Source: Enhydrobacter sp. (lineage in GTDB: Bacteria > Pseudomonadota > Alphaproteobacteria > Reyranellales > Reyranellaceae). From it: DNA of 59,542 nt. The notes beneath the pieces were generated by a model. The model saw nothing but the letters and a program-made list of their open reading frames with translations, made no database searches and was not told the DNA's origin. Below are positions 24,356 to 33,114 of this stretch, in pieces. A program made the position numbers and the translations under genes. Every line of letters begins with the position of its first letter. Positions within the stretch are counted from its first letter, which is position 1. The stretch covers positions 1-59,542 of the forward strand of contig JAHCJV010000031.1 of the NCBI GenBank assembly GCA_026126105.1, in the 5' to 3' direction.

Positions 24356-25537
24356 TTGTCTCGTCACCTTGCAGGCGTGCTATCGATGGGGGTCGCGCTC
24401 GGGTTGAGCGCGGGTTCCGTCACGGCGGCGTCGTTCGCCGTCGAGTCCGGGACCGTTCGTACGCCCGAGTCGAAGAGCGGCGTAGCCCTGACCACGATCA
24501 GGATCACCGGCACGATCGAAGACGGTGACGCCGAACGTCTGCGTGCCATCTTGACCCGCATTACGGCGCCGACGGGGCACGGCCCGGAACGGGTGCGGAT
24601 CGTCGCCGAACTGAGCAGTCGCGGCGGCGATATCTACGCCGCTCTCAACATGGGTTACCTGTTCAAGGAGTACGACGTCGCCACTCGCGTGCGCGCGGGA
24701 GACCTCTGCTACTCTGCCTGCGCTCTCGCCTTCCTCGGCGGCACCGCGAGTCACCACTCGCCCAACCTCGTGCCCGATCGCAGCATCGATCTCGGCGGAC
24801 AGGTCGCTTTCCACAATTTCAGCATCAACCCCAACAGCAGCAGCCTGAAGTCTGCAACAGATGCCTCCTCCGGCCTGGTCGTTGGCTTCGGGCTCGCGCG
24901 GGGCGGGGCATCGCTACTGCTGCGCTATGCGGCAGCCATGTCGATCGATCCGGGCTTCTTCGCCCGGTTGCTCGGCCGCCCCCCGGATGTGTGGGAGCAT
25001 GTCGATGTCGCTGGAGACTTCGTCGACCTGATGTCCTGCGCGACAGGCATCGAGCGCCCTGAGTTGACCCTGGCGGCAGTGGCCGCGAACATCTGCAACC
25101 ACGCGACGGGCGATTTCAGTCCGGTCGAAGCCTCCCAGGCGCACCCGCTAAGCGAGCGCGAAGCCAAGCGGAACCTGCTCGAACATGTCCGCGCGAATAG
25201 CGGGTCCTTCCCGCCGAAGGGACCGATCGCCAGCCAGCTCGAGCGTCTCGCCACGTCCCGCGACGACCGTCAGGTCGACGTGATCTACGAAGATCTGCGC
25301 CGCGCCGGCGTCCCGCTGCCCGAGATTCTGGGGCCGACTTTCGAAGTCCGCGGCTACAACGCCGGCGGCTACGACATGCAGTGTCATGTCAGCTTTTCGC
25401 TTCAGAACCCTGACCGATATGATCTGGCGATCCAGGGCCCTTACGGCCTGAGCAAGGCCTTCAAGTATGCCCCGCGACACTGCGGTCGGCTTTTCTTGTT
25501 CGGCCGCGACGACGTTATCAATCCGCCGAGAGAATAG
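24356..25537 (+). CDS. Secreted ClpP/crotonase-fold protein (COG3904-like)
   Basis: A 393-residue protein from TTG 24356, preferred because GAGGGA lies 8 nt upstream and the frame then begins with a clean signal peptide (SRHLAGVLSMGVALGLSAG, cleavage near VTAA-S). Residues about 30-190 resemble ClpP-like periplasmic proteins: IRITGTIEDGD, LSSRGGDIYAALNMGYLFKE, then GDLCYSACALAFLGG with candidate nucleophile S120, and a His in QVAFHNFS. The C-terminal part (GYNAGGYDMQCHVSF) is unassigned. Probably a periplasmic serine hydrolase or an inactive relative; substrate unknown. It stands alone between the ABC operon and the RTX island. Confidence 0.72.
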   Translation: MSRHLAGVLSMGVALGLSAGSVTAASFAVESGTVRTPESKSGVALTTIRITGTIEDGDAERLRAILTRITAPTGHGPERVRIVAELSSRGGDIYAALNMGYLFKEYDVATRVRAGDLCYSACALAFLGGTASHHSPNLVPDRSIDLGGQVAFHNFSINPNSSSLKSATDASSGLVVGFGLARGGASLLLRYAAAMSIDPGFFARLLGRPPDVWEHVDVAGDFVDLMSCATGIERPELTLAAVAANICNHATGDFSPVEASQAHPLSEREAKRNLLEHVRANSGSFPPKGPIASQLERLATSRDDRQVDVIYEDLRRAGVPLPEILGPTFEVRGYNAGGYDMQCHVSFSLQNPDRYDLAIQGPYGLSKAFKYAPRHCGRLFLFGRDDVINPPRE

Positions 25538-25548
25538 TGCAAATGGTG

Positions 25549-25635
25549 CGTCCGCGTCGCGAGGTGTTCCCTGGGGAGATGGAGCGAGCAGTCCCATGAC
25601 GGGAACTCGAGGCGCTGATCGAGCCGCACTTGTTC
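25549..25635 (+). pseudogene. IS5-family transposase N-terminal remnant
   Basis: Translates as RPRREVFPGEMERAVP, stop, RELEALIEPHL. This matches the N-terminus of IS5-family transposases ('KTRrEvFL.EMErvVPW..L.aLIEPhYPK'), with the conserved Trp codon changed to TGA. Nothing recognisable continues beyond about 25635. It is a short relic marking a former insertion upstream of the RTX island. Confidence 0.55.
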
Positions 25636-25810
25636 AGACGTTCCCGAGGCCGTCGCTGGCGGCGCATAGCCGGCAGTCGCCACCGACTACACCGCTGTAT
25701 CGCGCGACATGATCTCGTTTGCCGCCGAGCGGCTCATGGAGATCGAGGTCGGTGCGGTAAGCACGCGCTGGAAAGCCCCGCAGCAGCGCGCAATCTGCGC
25801 ATCGACGATG

Positions 25811-25842
25811 GACAGCGAGCCGGTTCGAACCGGACCGCTGTC
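25811..25842. terminator. Hairpin downstream of the 774-residue RTX gene
   Basis: GACAGCG (25811-25817) and CGCTGTC (25836-25842) enclose an inner dyad CCGGTT/AACCGG with two mismatches between the stems. It begins 11 bp beyond the minus-strand stop at 25853, so it is well placed to end the RTX transcript. Confidence 0.5.
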
Positions 25843-25852
25843 CCAGCGCGTG

Positions 25853-28177
25853 TCAGACGACGCGGAAATCGCCTGCCGACAGCGCGAGGCCGGGCGTCAG
25901 CGTGGCAAGATGCGTGGCGGCCTGCGCGCCGGTTCCGTCGGGGTCGTACAGCACGACGCCGGTCGAGGAATTGTAGATGACACGGTCGTTGGCATCGTGC
26001 GCGGCGGCGCCGATGAAGAAGCGGCCCGGTTGCAACGGCCCGACGTCGCCGACCTGCGTAAAGACTGCCTGGCTGAGACGGATTTCGTCCGCGCCCGGCG
26101 CAAAGTCGGTGATCGTCGTGATCGCACCGGCGACCAGCGGCGTGTCGAAGACGAAGCCGTCGTCGCCGCCGCCGCCGGTCAGCGTGTCGTCGCCGCCACC
26201 GCCATTCAGCTGGTCGTCGCCATCGCCTCCGAGCAGGACGTTCGCCCCGCCGGCTCCCCGCAAGTGATCGCCGAAATCCGATCCGGCGATGTTCTCGATG
26301 TTGGCCAGCGTATCGACACCGGCGCCCCCGGTATCCTGCGCGCCGACCACGGCCAGGTCCACCATCACGCCGGCAGAGGCGGAAGCATACTGCACCGTGT
26401 CGACGCCGCCGCCGCCGTCGAGGCGGTCGTCGCCCTCGCCGCCGGCAATCAGGTCGTTACCCGAGCCGCCGTCGATGGTGTCCTTGCCCTGGGCGCCGAA
26501 CAGTTGATCGTCGCCGTCGCCGCCGGAGAGCTTGTCGTTGCCCTCGCGACCGCGCAGGATATCACTTCCGGAATCGCCGTGCAGCTTGTCATTGCCCATC
26601 TGGCCATCGAGAGTGTCGTCACCGGCGCCGCCGCTTAGCACGTTGATGCCCCCACCGCCACGCAGGCTGTCAGCATAGGCCGAGCCGATGAGGTTCTCGA
26701 TGTTGCTCAGTGTGTCGATGCCTGCTCCGAGCGTGTCCTGTGAACCAGTGATCGCCAGGTCGACCGCCACACTGGCTGTCGCCGATGCGTAGGATGCTGT
26801 GTCCCTGTACCTACCATCAGCACCACCGTTGATGATGTCGTTGCCCTCGCCGCCGTCCAGTGTGTCATCCCCGTTGTCGCCGTACAGGCTGTCATTGCCG
26901 TCGCCGCCATACAGCGCGTCGTTCCCGTTGCCGCCGTACAGCCTGTCGTCGCCGCCTCCGCCCGAGAGGATGTCGTTGTCGAGGTAACCTATGGTGAAAT
27001 AGGTTTCGTCGCCGTACAGCGTGTCGTTACCCTCGCCGCCATCCAGCGTGTCATTGCCGGCGCCGCCGTCGAGGTAGTCGTAGCCCTCGCCGCCAACCAG
27101 CGTGTCATTGCCGGAGTAGCCGTCGAGCGTGTCGTTGCCTGACCCGCCGTCCAGCGTGTCGTCGCCTGACGTGCCGAACAGGGAGTTCCCCAGATCGTTG
27201 CCGCCCAGCTTCAGGCCGGACGATCCGGAGCCACGCAAGACCTCGATCCCTTGGCCCGCCGCCATCGTCCAGTCGCTGGTGGCCCACACCGTGTCGAAGC
27301 CCTGTCCAACACCAGTTGCCTCGATGACCTGGTCACCGGCTCTGTCGACGTAGTACGCGTCGTTACCCTCGCCGCCAACCAGCGTGTCATTTCCCTCGCC
27401 GCCATCCAGCGTGTCGTCGCCCTTGCCGCCGTCCAGCGTGTCGTCGCCTGACGTGCCGAACAGGGAGTTCCCCAGATCGTTGCCGCGCAGCTTCAGGCCG
27501 GACGATCCGGAGCCACGCAGAACCTCGATCTCCTGGCCCGCCGCCATCGTCCAGTCGCAGGTAGCCCACACCGTGTCGAAGCCCTGGCTCCCTCCAGGGG
27601 CCTCGATGACTTGGTCACCGGCTCTGTCGACGTAGTACGTGTCGCTGCCCTTGCCGCCTGTCATGACGTCGAGACCCGCACCGCCGTCCAGGATGTCTTC
27701 GCCGCCGCCGCCATCCAGTGTGTCGTCGCCCTTGCCGCCGTCCAGCGTGTCGTATCCGTTGCCACCCCACAGCGTGTCGTCGCCGTCCTTTCCCAACAGG
27801 ACGTTCGCACCCTTATTGCCCCACAACTGGTCAGCAAAGGCCGAGCCGGTGAGGTTCTCGATGTGCCTCAGCGTATCCATCCCGGCACCACCGGTGTCCT
27901 GCGCACCAGCCACGGCCAAGTCCACCGTCACGCCGGCTGGCGCCGAGAGGCAGCTCGCCGTATCGATGCCCTCGCCGCCGTCGAGGATGTCATTGCCGGC
28001 GCCGCCGTCGAGGATGTCGTTGCCTGACCCGCCGTTCAACGTGTCATTCCCGGCCCCGCCGTCGAGGATGTCGTCGTCGTCACCGGGAAAGGAACCGGCC
28101 GGGTTGCGCGTGACCCCCGCGGAAACGCGGCTGGGCGTGATCCTGTCGTTCCCAGCGGTGCCGATGAAGGTCGCCAT
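25853..28177 (-). CDS. Large RTX calcium-binding protein (774 aa)
   Basis: ATG 28177 (MATFIGTAGNDRITPSRV). Nearly the whole protein is GGxGxDxLx nonapeptides that bind Ca2+ in parallel beta-rolls, interrupted by three 'VDLAVAGAQDT...NIENLTGSAFAD' modules and by a tandem pair of 94-residue blocks (YYVDRAGDQVIEA, VLRGSGSSGLKL). The C-terminal 150 residues (FVFDTPLVAGAITTITDFAP, VLYDPDGTGAQAATHLATL, DFRVV) are a typical type I secretion C-terminus. No enzyme domain is visible, so it is probably a structural, adhesive or calcium-binding exoprotein. No secretion genes are nearby. Confidence 0.9.
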   Translation of the reverse strand: MATFIGTAGNDRITPSRVSAGVTRNPAGSFPGDDDDILDGGAGNDTLNGGSGNDILDGGAGNDILDGGEGIDTASCLSAPAGVTVDLAVAGAQDTGGAGMDTLRHIENLTGSAFADQLWGNKGANVLLGKDGDDTLWGGNGYDTLDGGKGDDTLDGGGGEDILDGGAGLDVMTGGKGSDTYYVDRAGDQVIEAPGGSQGFDTVWATCDWTMAAGQEIEVLRGSGSSGLKLRGNDLGNSLFGTSGDDTLDGGKGDDTLDGGEGNDTLVGGEGNDAYYVDRAGDQVIEATGVGQGFDTVWATSDWTMAAGQGIEVLRGSGSSGLKLGGNDLGNSLFGTSGDDTLDGGSGNDTLDGYSGNDTLVGGEGYDYLDGGAGNDTLDGGEGNDTLYGDETYFTIGYLDNDILSGGGGDDRLYGGNGNDALYGGDGNDSLYGDNGDDTLDGGEGNDIINGGADGRYRDTASYASATASVAVDLAITGSQDTLGAGIDTLSNIENLIGSAYADSLRGGGGINVLSGGAGDDTLDGQMGNDKLHGDSGSDILRGREGNDKLSGGDGDDQLFGAQGKDTIDGGSGNDLIAGGEGDDRLDGGGGVDTVQYASASAGVMVDLAVVGAQDTGGAGVDTLANIENIAGSDFGDHLRGAGGANVLLGGDGDDQLNGGGGDDTLTGGGGDDGFVFDTPLVAGAITTITDFAPGADEIRLSQAVFTQVGDVGPLQPGRFFIGAAAHDANDRVIYNSSTGVVLYDPDGTGAQAATHLATLTPGLALSAGDFRVV
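27161..27660 (-). repeat. 282-bp tandem duplication inside the RTX gene
   Basis: The segment starting at 27161 (GTCGCCTGACGTGCCG) recurs at 27443 with few differences, a period of 282 bp or 94 residues, in frame. Each copy carries the non-repetitive YYVDRAGDQ ... GSGSSGLKL block flanked by nonapeptides. Recent in-frame amplification is likely. Confidence 0.75.
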
Positions 28178-28380
28178 CGCGCTTATCCTCGAGTTTGGTC
28201 ATCGATGGCGGACATTATCGGCCGCACTGCGCTGCAAGCCTTGATGTACATGAAGAGGATCTCGCGCGAAAGGCGCAGAGAGACGCTTCCGCATCCCAGG
28301 AAATAATCGTCCAGGTCGTCGCTGACGGAGCGCGGCTTGCGGTGCCGGAAGTCGCTCTCGACTATTGCGGCGTCTCGGGG

Positions 28381-28610
28381 GCTGGCCAACATCTGGGGCG
28401 CGGTCGCGGCCATGGCAATGCTGTCGTTCCTCGGCGCCTGGAACCTCTATCTCCGGCCGCACCTGATCCTCGACGCGACCGAGCACAAGACGCTGTCGAT
28501 CGGCCTCAAGCTCTTCGCCACCACCGGCGAGCAAGGCGGGCAATGGGGACCGCTGATGGCCACCGCGCTGCTTGCGGCCCTGCCCGTCGTCGCGCTCTAC
28601 CTTGTCGCGC
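28381..28610 (+). pseudogene. Stray copy of the UgpE-like permease gene fragment
   Basis: These 230 bp align without gaps to 23371-23600 of the intact permease gene (offset exactly 5010), with 12 differences counted by eye, about 95% identity. The translation NIWGAVAAMAMLSFLGAWNL through ALLAALPVVALYLVA is still open, but there is neither the start nor the end of the gene. It sits between two RTX genes on the opposite strand. It is a duplication scar and not functional. Confidence 0.9.
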
Positions 28611-28720
28611 CCTTGCGGAGAGCTGCCGGGAGCGGTCGAGCACCAGGTGCGCCGTCAAGATCGTGGCGGATATCGCGGAGGAGCGCCTGCAGCGATAGTT
28701 TTTGCAAACATCTCCCGTTC

Positions 28721-28776
28721 GGGCCGCGAGGTGATAACGCGGCCCGTGACTGTACAAGCTGCCGACGAACGCCGGC
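28721..28776. terminator. Terminator-like hairpin plus GCCGACGaaCGCCGGC element after RTX gene
   Basis: GGGCCGCG (28721-28728) pairs with CGCGGCCC (28738-28745). A second near-palindrome, GCCGACGAACGCCGGC, lies at 28761-28776, 16 bp beyond the stop of the 260-residue RTX gene. The same two-part arrangement follows the RTX C-terminal fragment (33665-33717) and the 206-residue RTX gene (34019-34075). Confidence 0.55.
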
Positions 28777-28791
28777 AAGCCGAAGGGCCGA

Positions 28792-29574
28792 TCAGGATAC
28801 GGGCGGAGTAAAGAAATCGCTCTCGGTAAGTGGTATGTTACCGTTCACGAGGACTTCGCTCTCGAACGAACCGTTGCCGTCGAAGTCGAACGAGAGAAGC
28901 GTGTTCAGTCCCTGAACTGCTTGCGTGTATGCGGCTCCGCCGATGTCGATCAGGTCAGTGCCGCGCTCGAAATCGAGGATGACGTCAGAGTTCCCGACCA
29001 GGGTGTCCTGTCGCCCGAAGATGAACAGGTCTGCCCCGACACCGCCGCTTAGGGTGTCGGCGCCACCGCCGCCGATGAGGTGGTCGTCGCCCTTGCCACC
29101 CTTCAGCACGTCCTCGCCCTTACCTCCCTTCAACATGTCGGCGCCGCTGCCGCCGAACAGCGAATCTGCGCCCAAGCCGCCGAAAAGCTCGTCGTTCTCG
29201 CTACCGCCCCCGATGGTGTCATCGCTGTCCTCGCCTCGGAGCTTGTCGGAGCCGGCCCCTCCCTGGAGCGTATCCGTGCCGTCACCTCCCTTCAGCAAGT
29301 CGGCGCCGTCGCCGCCGGAGAGCATATCTGTTCCCGCGGCGCCGAAAAGCTTGTCGTTCCCGTCACGGCCCTTGATCTCGTCGTCACCGTCCTCGCCGCG
29401 GAGAGTGTCGCCGCCGGATCCTCCGTTGAGCTTATCCGCTCCCTCGCCGCCCCATATGTCGTCGTTACCACCGAGGCCATTCAGCTCGTCATTGCCGGCT
29501 ACGCCAAAAATGGCGTCGCTGCCCTCGGTGCCCTCAATCGTATCGTCGTCTTTTGTCCCAATAAGGTTTGCCAT
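28792..29574 (-). CDS. RTX calcium-binding protein (260 aa)
   Basis: ATG 29574 is preceded by GAGGAG; the frame extends upstream but without RTX character. MANLIGTKDDDTIEGTEGSD opens directly into about 18 nonapeptides (GGxGxD type), then a globular C-terminus GADLFIFGRQDTLVGNSDVI, FERGTDLIDIGGAAYTQAVQ, DFDGNGSFESEVLVNG and LTESDFF, like the serralysin-type C-terminal region used for type I secretion. It is a close paralog of the 206-residue RTX protein at 34090-34710. No catalytic domain. Confidence 0.88.
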   Translation of the reverse strand: MANLIGTKDDDTIEGTEGSDAIFGVAGNDELNGLGGNDDIWGGEGADKLNGGSGGDTLRGEDGDDEIKGRDGNDKLFGAAGTDMLSGGDGADLLKGGDGTDTLQGGAGSDKLRGEDSDDTIGGGSENDELFGGLGADSLFGGSGADMLKGGKGEDVLKGGKGDDHLIGGGGADTLSGGVGADLFIFGRQDTLVGNSDVILDFERGTDLIDIGGAAYTQAVQGLNTLLSFDFDGNGSFESEVLVNGNIPLTESDFFTPPVS

Positions 29575-29968
29575 CAATATGTCTCCTCGCTGAGGTGCAC
29601 TCCGATGCGAGCGCACGCTCGCTGAAAACGCGTGTTTCGTTCCGAACGTTGCATCAACTACTCTCTCCAGTGCCGGGATTTTCGCAGCCGGCCATTCTTT
29701 CTGGCTCGAAAAGTGGGTCACCTGCGCGTGGCGTCCGCTCGAGCCGTACTGACCCCATGAGCCCCGGCCTACGGCAGAGAGTCGATGGAAGCCCAGGGAG
29801 CCCGATGCGCGGTGTCAGGGCGATATTGGGACTCAGGCCCGAAGGCGAGCGACCGGGAGATCGCGCAGCACGGGGCTGCCCCTTGCCGGCCGGTCCGGCG
29901 CTGGAAGCAGCCCACGGTCTCGCGACGCCGGCCTGGAACGAAGTTCCGCCGATGCGGTCTTCACCGGG
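29575..29968. other. Intergenic region, no gene seen
   Basis: About 390 bp between the RTX gene start and the end of the TRAP operon. It should contain the RTX promoter. Several GC-rich short dyads occur, but no coding or RNA signal that I can support. Confidence 0.4.
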
Positions 29969-31348
29969 TCAACTGAGGAAACCGAAGTAGCGCGGCAGGA
30001 TCAGGATGATTTCCGGCCAGATGATGCACATGATGAGCGTCACCACCTGCAGCATCACGAAGGGAACGATGCCGCGGTATATGTGCATCATGGTGACCTC
30101 CGGCGGCACCGTCGCCTTCATGTAGAACAGGGCGAAGCCGAAGGGCGGAGTCAGAAAGGCCGATTGCAGGTTCACCGCGAGCAGGATCACGAACCAGATC
30201 ATGAAGTCCTTGTTCTCGGCGATGTGCGGCGTGAAATCGACCTCTTTCAGGAGCGGTGCGAAGATCGGCAGGACGACGAGGCAGATCTCGAGAAAGTCGA
30301 AGAAGAATCCCATGATGAAGACCAGCACCATCACGAAGATCAGGATTTCCCATCCGGTGTCGATTCCGACCGCCTTCAGTAGCTCGGCGACCAGGTCGTC
30401 GCCACCCAGCGCGCGGAACACGTAGGAGAACAGGGTCGCACCGAAGATGATGAAGAACACCAGCCCGTTGGTCAGCGCCGAACTCTCGATGACGTCGCGC
30501 AGCATCTGCATGTTGAGGCGCTTGTTCCACCATGCCAGCAGGAGTGCGCCGGCGCAGCCGGTGCCGCCGGCCTCAGTGGGCGTGGCGAAGCCGCCGAAGA
30601 TCGAACCGAGGACGACGAAGATCAGGAATGCCGGCGGCAGAAAGCTGCGCAATATCAGGCGAAGCAGCTCGGTGGCGCTTTGCGGTCCTTCGTCCGAGGC
30701 GAGCGGCGGCGCCTTCGCCGGATTCAGCGCGGCAAAAATACCGATGTAGACGAGGTAGACGCCTGCCAAGAGCAGGCCCGGAAGAATCGCCGCCGTGAAC
30801 AGCGTGCCGACCGAGATCGTCATGATGTCGCCCATGATGACGAGCATGATGCTGGGCGGAATCAGGATGCCCAGCGTGCCCGCCGAGGCGATGGTGCCGA
30901 CCGACAATTCCTTTGAATAGCCGCGCTGGAGCATCGTCGGCAGCGCGATCAGCGTCAGCATGATCACCGACGCGCCGACGATGCCGGTCGTTGCCGCCAT
31001 GATCGTGCCCATCACCGTCACCGAAATCGCAAGCCCGCCGGGGATTCTGCGGGTGAGGACCTGCAGCGCCTTGAGGAGCTCGTCGGCCACGCCCGATTTC
31101 TCCAGGATCGTGCCCATGAACACGAACATCGGCACGGCGATCAGAACCTGGTTCTGCACCGCCTGGCCCCAGATGCGCGGGATCAGGCTTCCGAGCTGCG
31201 CCGGGCGGAAGACATCGAAGAACATGCCGAGCACGGCAAAGCCCAGTGCCACGCCGCCCAGGACGAACGCCACCGGATAGCCCACGAACATGATGACCGT
31301 AAGCACGGCGAACATGAACAGCGCGAGATGATCGCCAACCCATTCCAT
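29969..31348 (-). CDS. dctM: TRAP transporter large permease (DctM)
   Basis: A 459-residue membrane protein with about 12 helices and DctM-family landmarks: GYPVAFVLGGVALGFAVLGM at the N-terminus, AVPMFVFMGTILEKSGVADE, IPPSIMLVIMGDI, and ILLAVNLQSAFLTPPFGFAL near the C-terminus. It is the sodium-driven channel subunit of a tripartite ATP-independent importer. It starts 12 nt after dctQ and is the last gene of dctP-dctQ-dctM on the minus strand. Confidence 0.93.
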   Translation of the reverse strand: MEWVGDHLALFMFAVLTVIMFVGYPVAFVLGGVALGFAVLGMFFDVFRPAQLGSLIPRIWGQAVQNQVLIAVPMFVFMGTILEKSGVADELLKALQVLTRRIPGGLAISVTVMGTIMAATTGIVGASVIMLTLIALPTMLQRGYSKELSVGTIASAGTLGILIPPSIMLVIMGDIMTISVGTLFTAAILPGLLLAGVYLVYIGIFAALNPAKAPPLASDEGPQSATELLRLILRSFLPPAFLIFVVLGSIFGGFATPTEAGGTGCAGALLLAWWNKRLNMQMLRDVIESSALTNGLVFFIIFGATLFSYVFRALGGDDLVAELLKAVGIDTGWEILIFVMVLVFIMGFFFDFLEICLVVLPIFAPLLKEVDFTPHIAENKDFMIWFVILLAVNLQSAFLTPPFGFALFYMKATVPPEVTMMHIYRGIVPFVMLQVVTLIMCIIWPEIILILPRYFGFLS

Positions 31349-31360
31349 GACCGCCTCCCC

Positions 31361-31921
31361 TCAGCGACCGGTCTGAGCCGCCGCGGCGCGCGCGGCGAGA
31401 TCGGGAGGCCCGTAGAGCTGGACCAGCTTGCGGAAAAGCACCGAGGTGACGGCCAGGTCGAGCAGCACCAGTCCGAGGAACAGCGCCCCCTTCATGATCC
31501 AGCGAAAGCGCAGCCCGTTCGGCGCATCGGACGACTCGTTCTGCAGGAACGATACCTGGAAGAATTCGTAGGCGAACCACGTCGCGACCAGGCAGTAGGG
31601 TATCGCGAAGATCAGAATGCCGAAGATCTCGAGCATCGCCTGTTTACGCGGAGTGGCATTGGCGGTGAAGACGTCGATGCGGACGTGGACGTTGCGTATG
31701 TAGCAGTAACCGAGCCACGGCAGGAACAGCAGTCCGTGGAGGTGCCACTCGAGTTCCTGAAGCGGGGTCGAACCGAAAAACGGAATCTGAAAACCCGCCT
31801 TTCGGGAGATCACATCGAAGCAGATGACGATGACCAGCACGACGAACAGCCATCCGAAGAGATGCGCGATGCGCGCCAGCACGCCGTCTATCGTTTCGCT
31901 TACGCCAAGTAACGTACTCAT
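31361..31921 (-). CDS. dctQ: TRAP transporter small permease (DctQ)
   Basis: A 186-residue protein with four predicted helices and the DctQ pattern: WLFVVLVIVICFDVISRKAG near the N-terminus, then LQELEWHLHGLLFLPWLGYC (the conserved 'ElewhL' helix) and VRIDVF. It pairs with DctM in the inner membrane. It lies between dctP and dctM, separated from dctP by a strong hairpin. Confidence 0.92.
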   Translation of the reverse strand: MSTLLGVSETIDGVLARIAHLFGWLFVVLVIVICFDVISRKAGFQIPFFGSTPLQELEWHLHGLLFLPWLGYCYIRNVHVRIDVFTANATPRKQAMLEIFGILIFAIPYCLVATWFAYEFFQVSFLQNESSDAPNGLRFRWIMKGALFLGLVLLDLAVTSVLFRKLVQLYGPPDLAARAAAAQTGR

Positions 31922-32021
31922 CCTTCAAGGTCCCCCCGGATCGACACGGACGGCCTGCCGCGGCCACTTGCGGGCCGACGCGGGCATCGCCTGAACATTC
32001 TTGGAAAATGACGAAAGAAAA

Positions 32022-32048
32022 GGGCGCGATCGGTTTCCGATCGCGCCC
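32022..32048 (-). terminator. Strong hairpin after dctP
   Basis: GGGCGCGATCGG (32022-32033) and CCGATCGCGCCC (32037-32048) form a perfect 12-bp stem with a 3-nt loop. On the minus strand it lies 10 nt after the dctP stop and is followed by TTTTCTTTC. It is either a partial terminator or an mRNA 3'-end stabiliser that would let the binding protein be made in excess over the permeases. Confidence 0.8.
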
Positions 32049-32058
32049 GCCCCGGCGA

Positions 32059-33114
32059 CTACCTGATGTAGCCGCGATCCTTCCAGACGGCGTATTCCTT
32101 GCGGAAGTTGCTGAGCGAGTCCCAGGCCTTCTTGAACTCCGGACTCTTCTCGGACTGCTCGGCTGCGACCTCGTTCCAGGCCTTCTCGAAGGCAGCGAGG
32201 AACTCGGGGCCCCACGTCATCAGCTTCACCCCCTTCTTCTCGATCTCCAGCAGCGCCTTCGGCTGCACCGACTCGCCGAGGCTGATGCCCCTCAGCACGG
32301 TCTGATCGCAGGCCGCCTCGACGAGCGACTTCTGATGCGCCGACATCGAATCCCACTTGGCCTTGTTGATGATCAGGTCGCCGACGGTCGCCTGCTGATG
32401 CCAGCCGGGGAAGTAGTAGAACTTCGCCACCTGATAGAAGCCGAGGCTGAGGTCCATCACCGGCATGGAGAACTCGGTGGCATCGATGGTTCCGAGCTGA
32501 AGCGCCTGGAAGATCTCGCCGGCCTGCAGCAGCTGCGTCGAGACTCCGAGCTTCTGCATCACGTTCGCGCCGAGACCGAAGAACCGCATCTTGAGACCTT
32601 TGAGGTCGTCCAGCGTCTTGATCTCCTTGCGGAACCAGCCGGAAGCCTCCGGCGGGATCAGATGGCACATGACGGAGTGGACGTTGTACTTGGCGTACAA
32701 AGCCTGCATCAGTTTTTCGCCGCCCCCTTCCTTCATCCAGGCGAGGTACTCGCCCAGACCAGGACCGAAGGGGACGGTGGAGAAGACGGCAAAGGCGATA
32801 TCCTTGCCTGTCCAGAAGCCGGGGGTTGCCCAGGCCGCATCGAGCGCTCCGGACGCCACGGCATCGAACGCCTGGCCCGGCGGCACCAGGGAACCGGGCT
32901 CGAAGAACTTGATATCGATGTTGCCATTCGACAGCTTCTTGATCTGATCGACCGTGTAGTTCGCGTTCGGTCCGAGCAGTGCAAGCGTCGAAGCGAAGTT
33001 CGACTGCATCTGGATTCGGACCTTCTTGTCCTGGGCCGTGGCCGTGCCCACAGCGGCTGATAATGTCAGCACGGCGCCAACAGCGGCAGCGCCCAACCTC
33101 ATGATCTTGCGCAT
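32059..33114 (-). CDS. dctP: TRAP transporter substrate-binding protein (DctP)
   Basis: A 351-residue periplasmic protein. ATG 33114 is preceded by GGGAGAG and begins a Sec signal peptide (MRKIMRLGAAAVGAVLTLSA, cleavage after TATA). The mature part has the DctP fold: LSNGNIDIKFFEPGSLVPPG, LDDLKGLKMRFFGLGANVMQ, IFQALQLGTIDATEFSMPVM. It resembles the subgroup of TakP-like proteins binding 2-oxo or hydroxy monocarboxylates, but the ligand is uncertain. First gene of dctPQM. Confidence 0.9.
   Translation of the reverse strand: MRKIMRLGAAAVGAVLTLSAAVGTATAQDKKVRIQMQSNFASTLALLGPNANYTVDQIKKLSNGNIDIKFFEPGSLVPPGQAFDAVASGALDAAWATPGFWTGKDIAFAVFSTVPFGPGLGEYLAWMKEGGGEKLMQALYAKYNVHSVMCHLIPPEASGWFRKEIKTLDDLKGLKMRFFGLGANVMQKLGVSTQLLQAGEIFQALQLGTIDATEFSMPVMDLSLGFYQVAKFYYFPGWHQQATVGDLIINKAKWDSMSAHQKSLVEAACDQTVLRGISLGESVQPKALLEIEKKGVKLMTWGPEFLAAFEKAWNEVAAEQSEKSPEFKKAWDSLSNFRKEYAVWKDRGYIR

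Noticed and set aside
25549..25635. TGA in the IS5 relic as another selenocysteine codon
   Set aside because: The conserved residue at that position in IS5 transposases is Trp, no suitable hairpin was seen, and the rest of the gene is missing, so it is a simple nonsense mutation.
25821..25833. tRNA T-arm-like GGTTCGAACC
   Set aside because: It is the apex of a symmetric hairpin after an RTX gene; no acceptor, D or anticodon arms surround it.
28337..28915. Open frame of 192 codons over the permease fragment as a real small gene
   Set aside because: Only the central 76 codons match the permease; both ends are unrelated sequence and no start with RBS is present.
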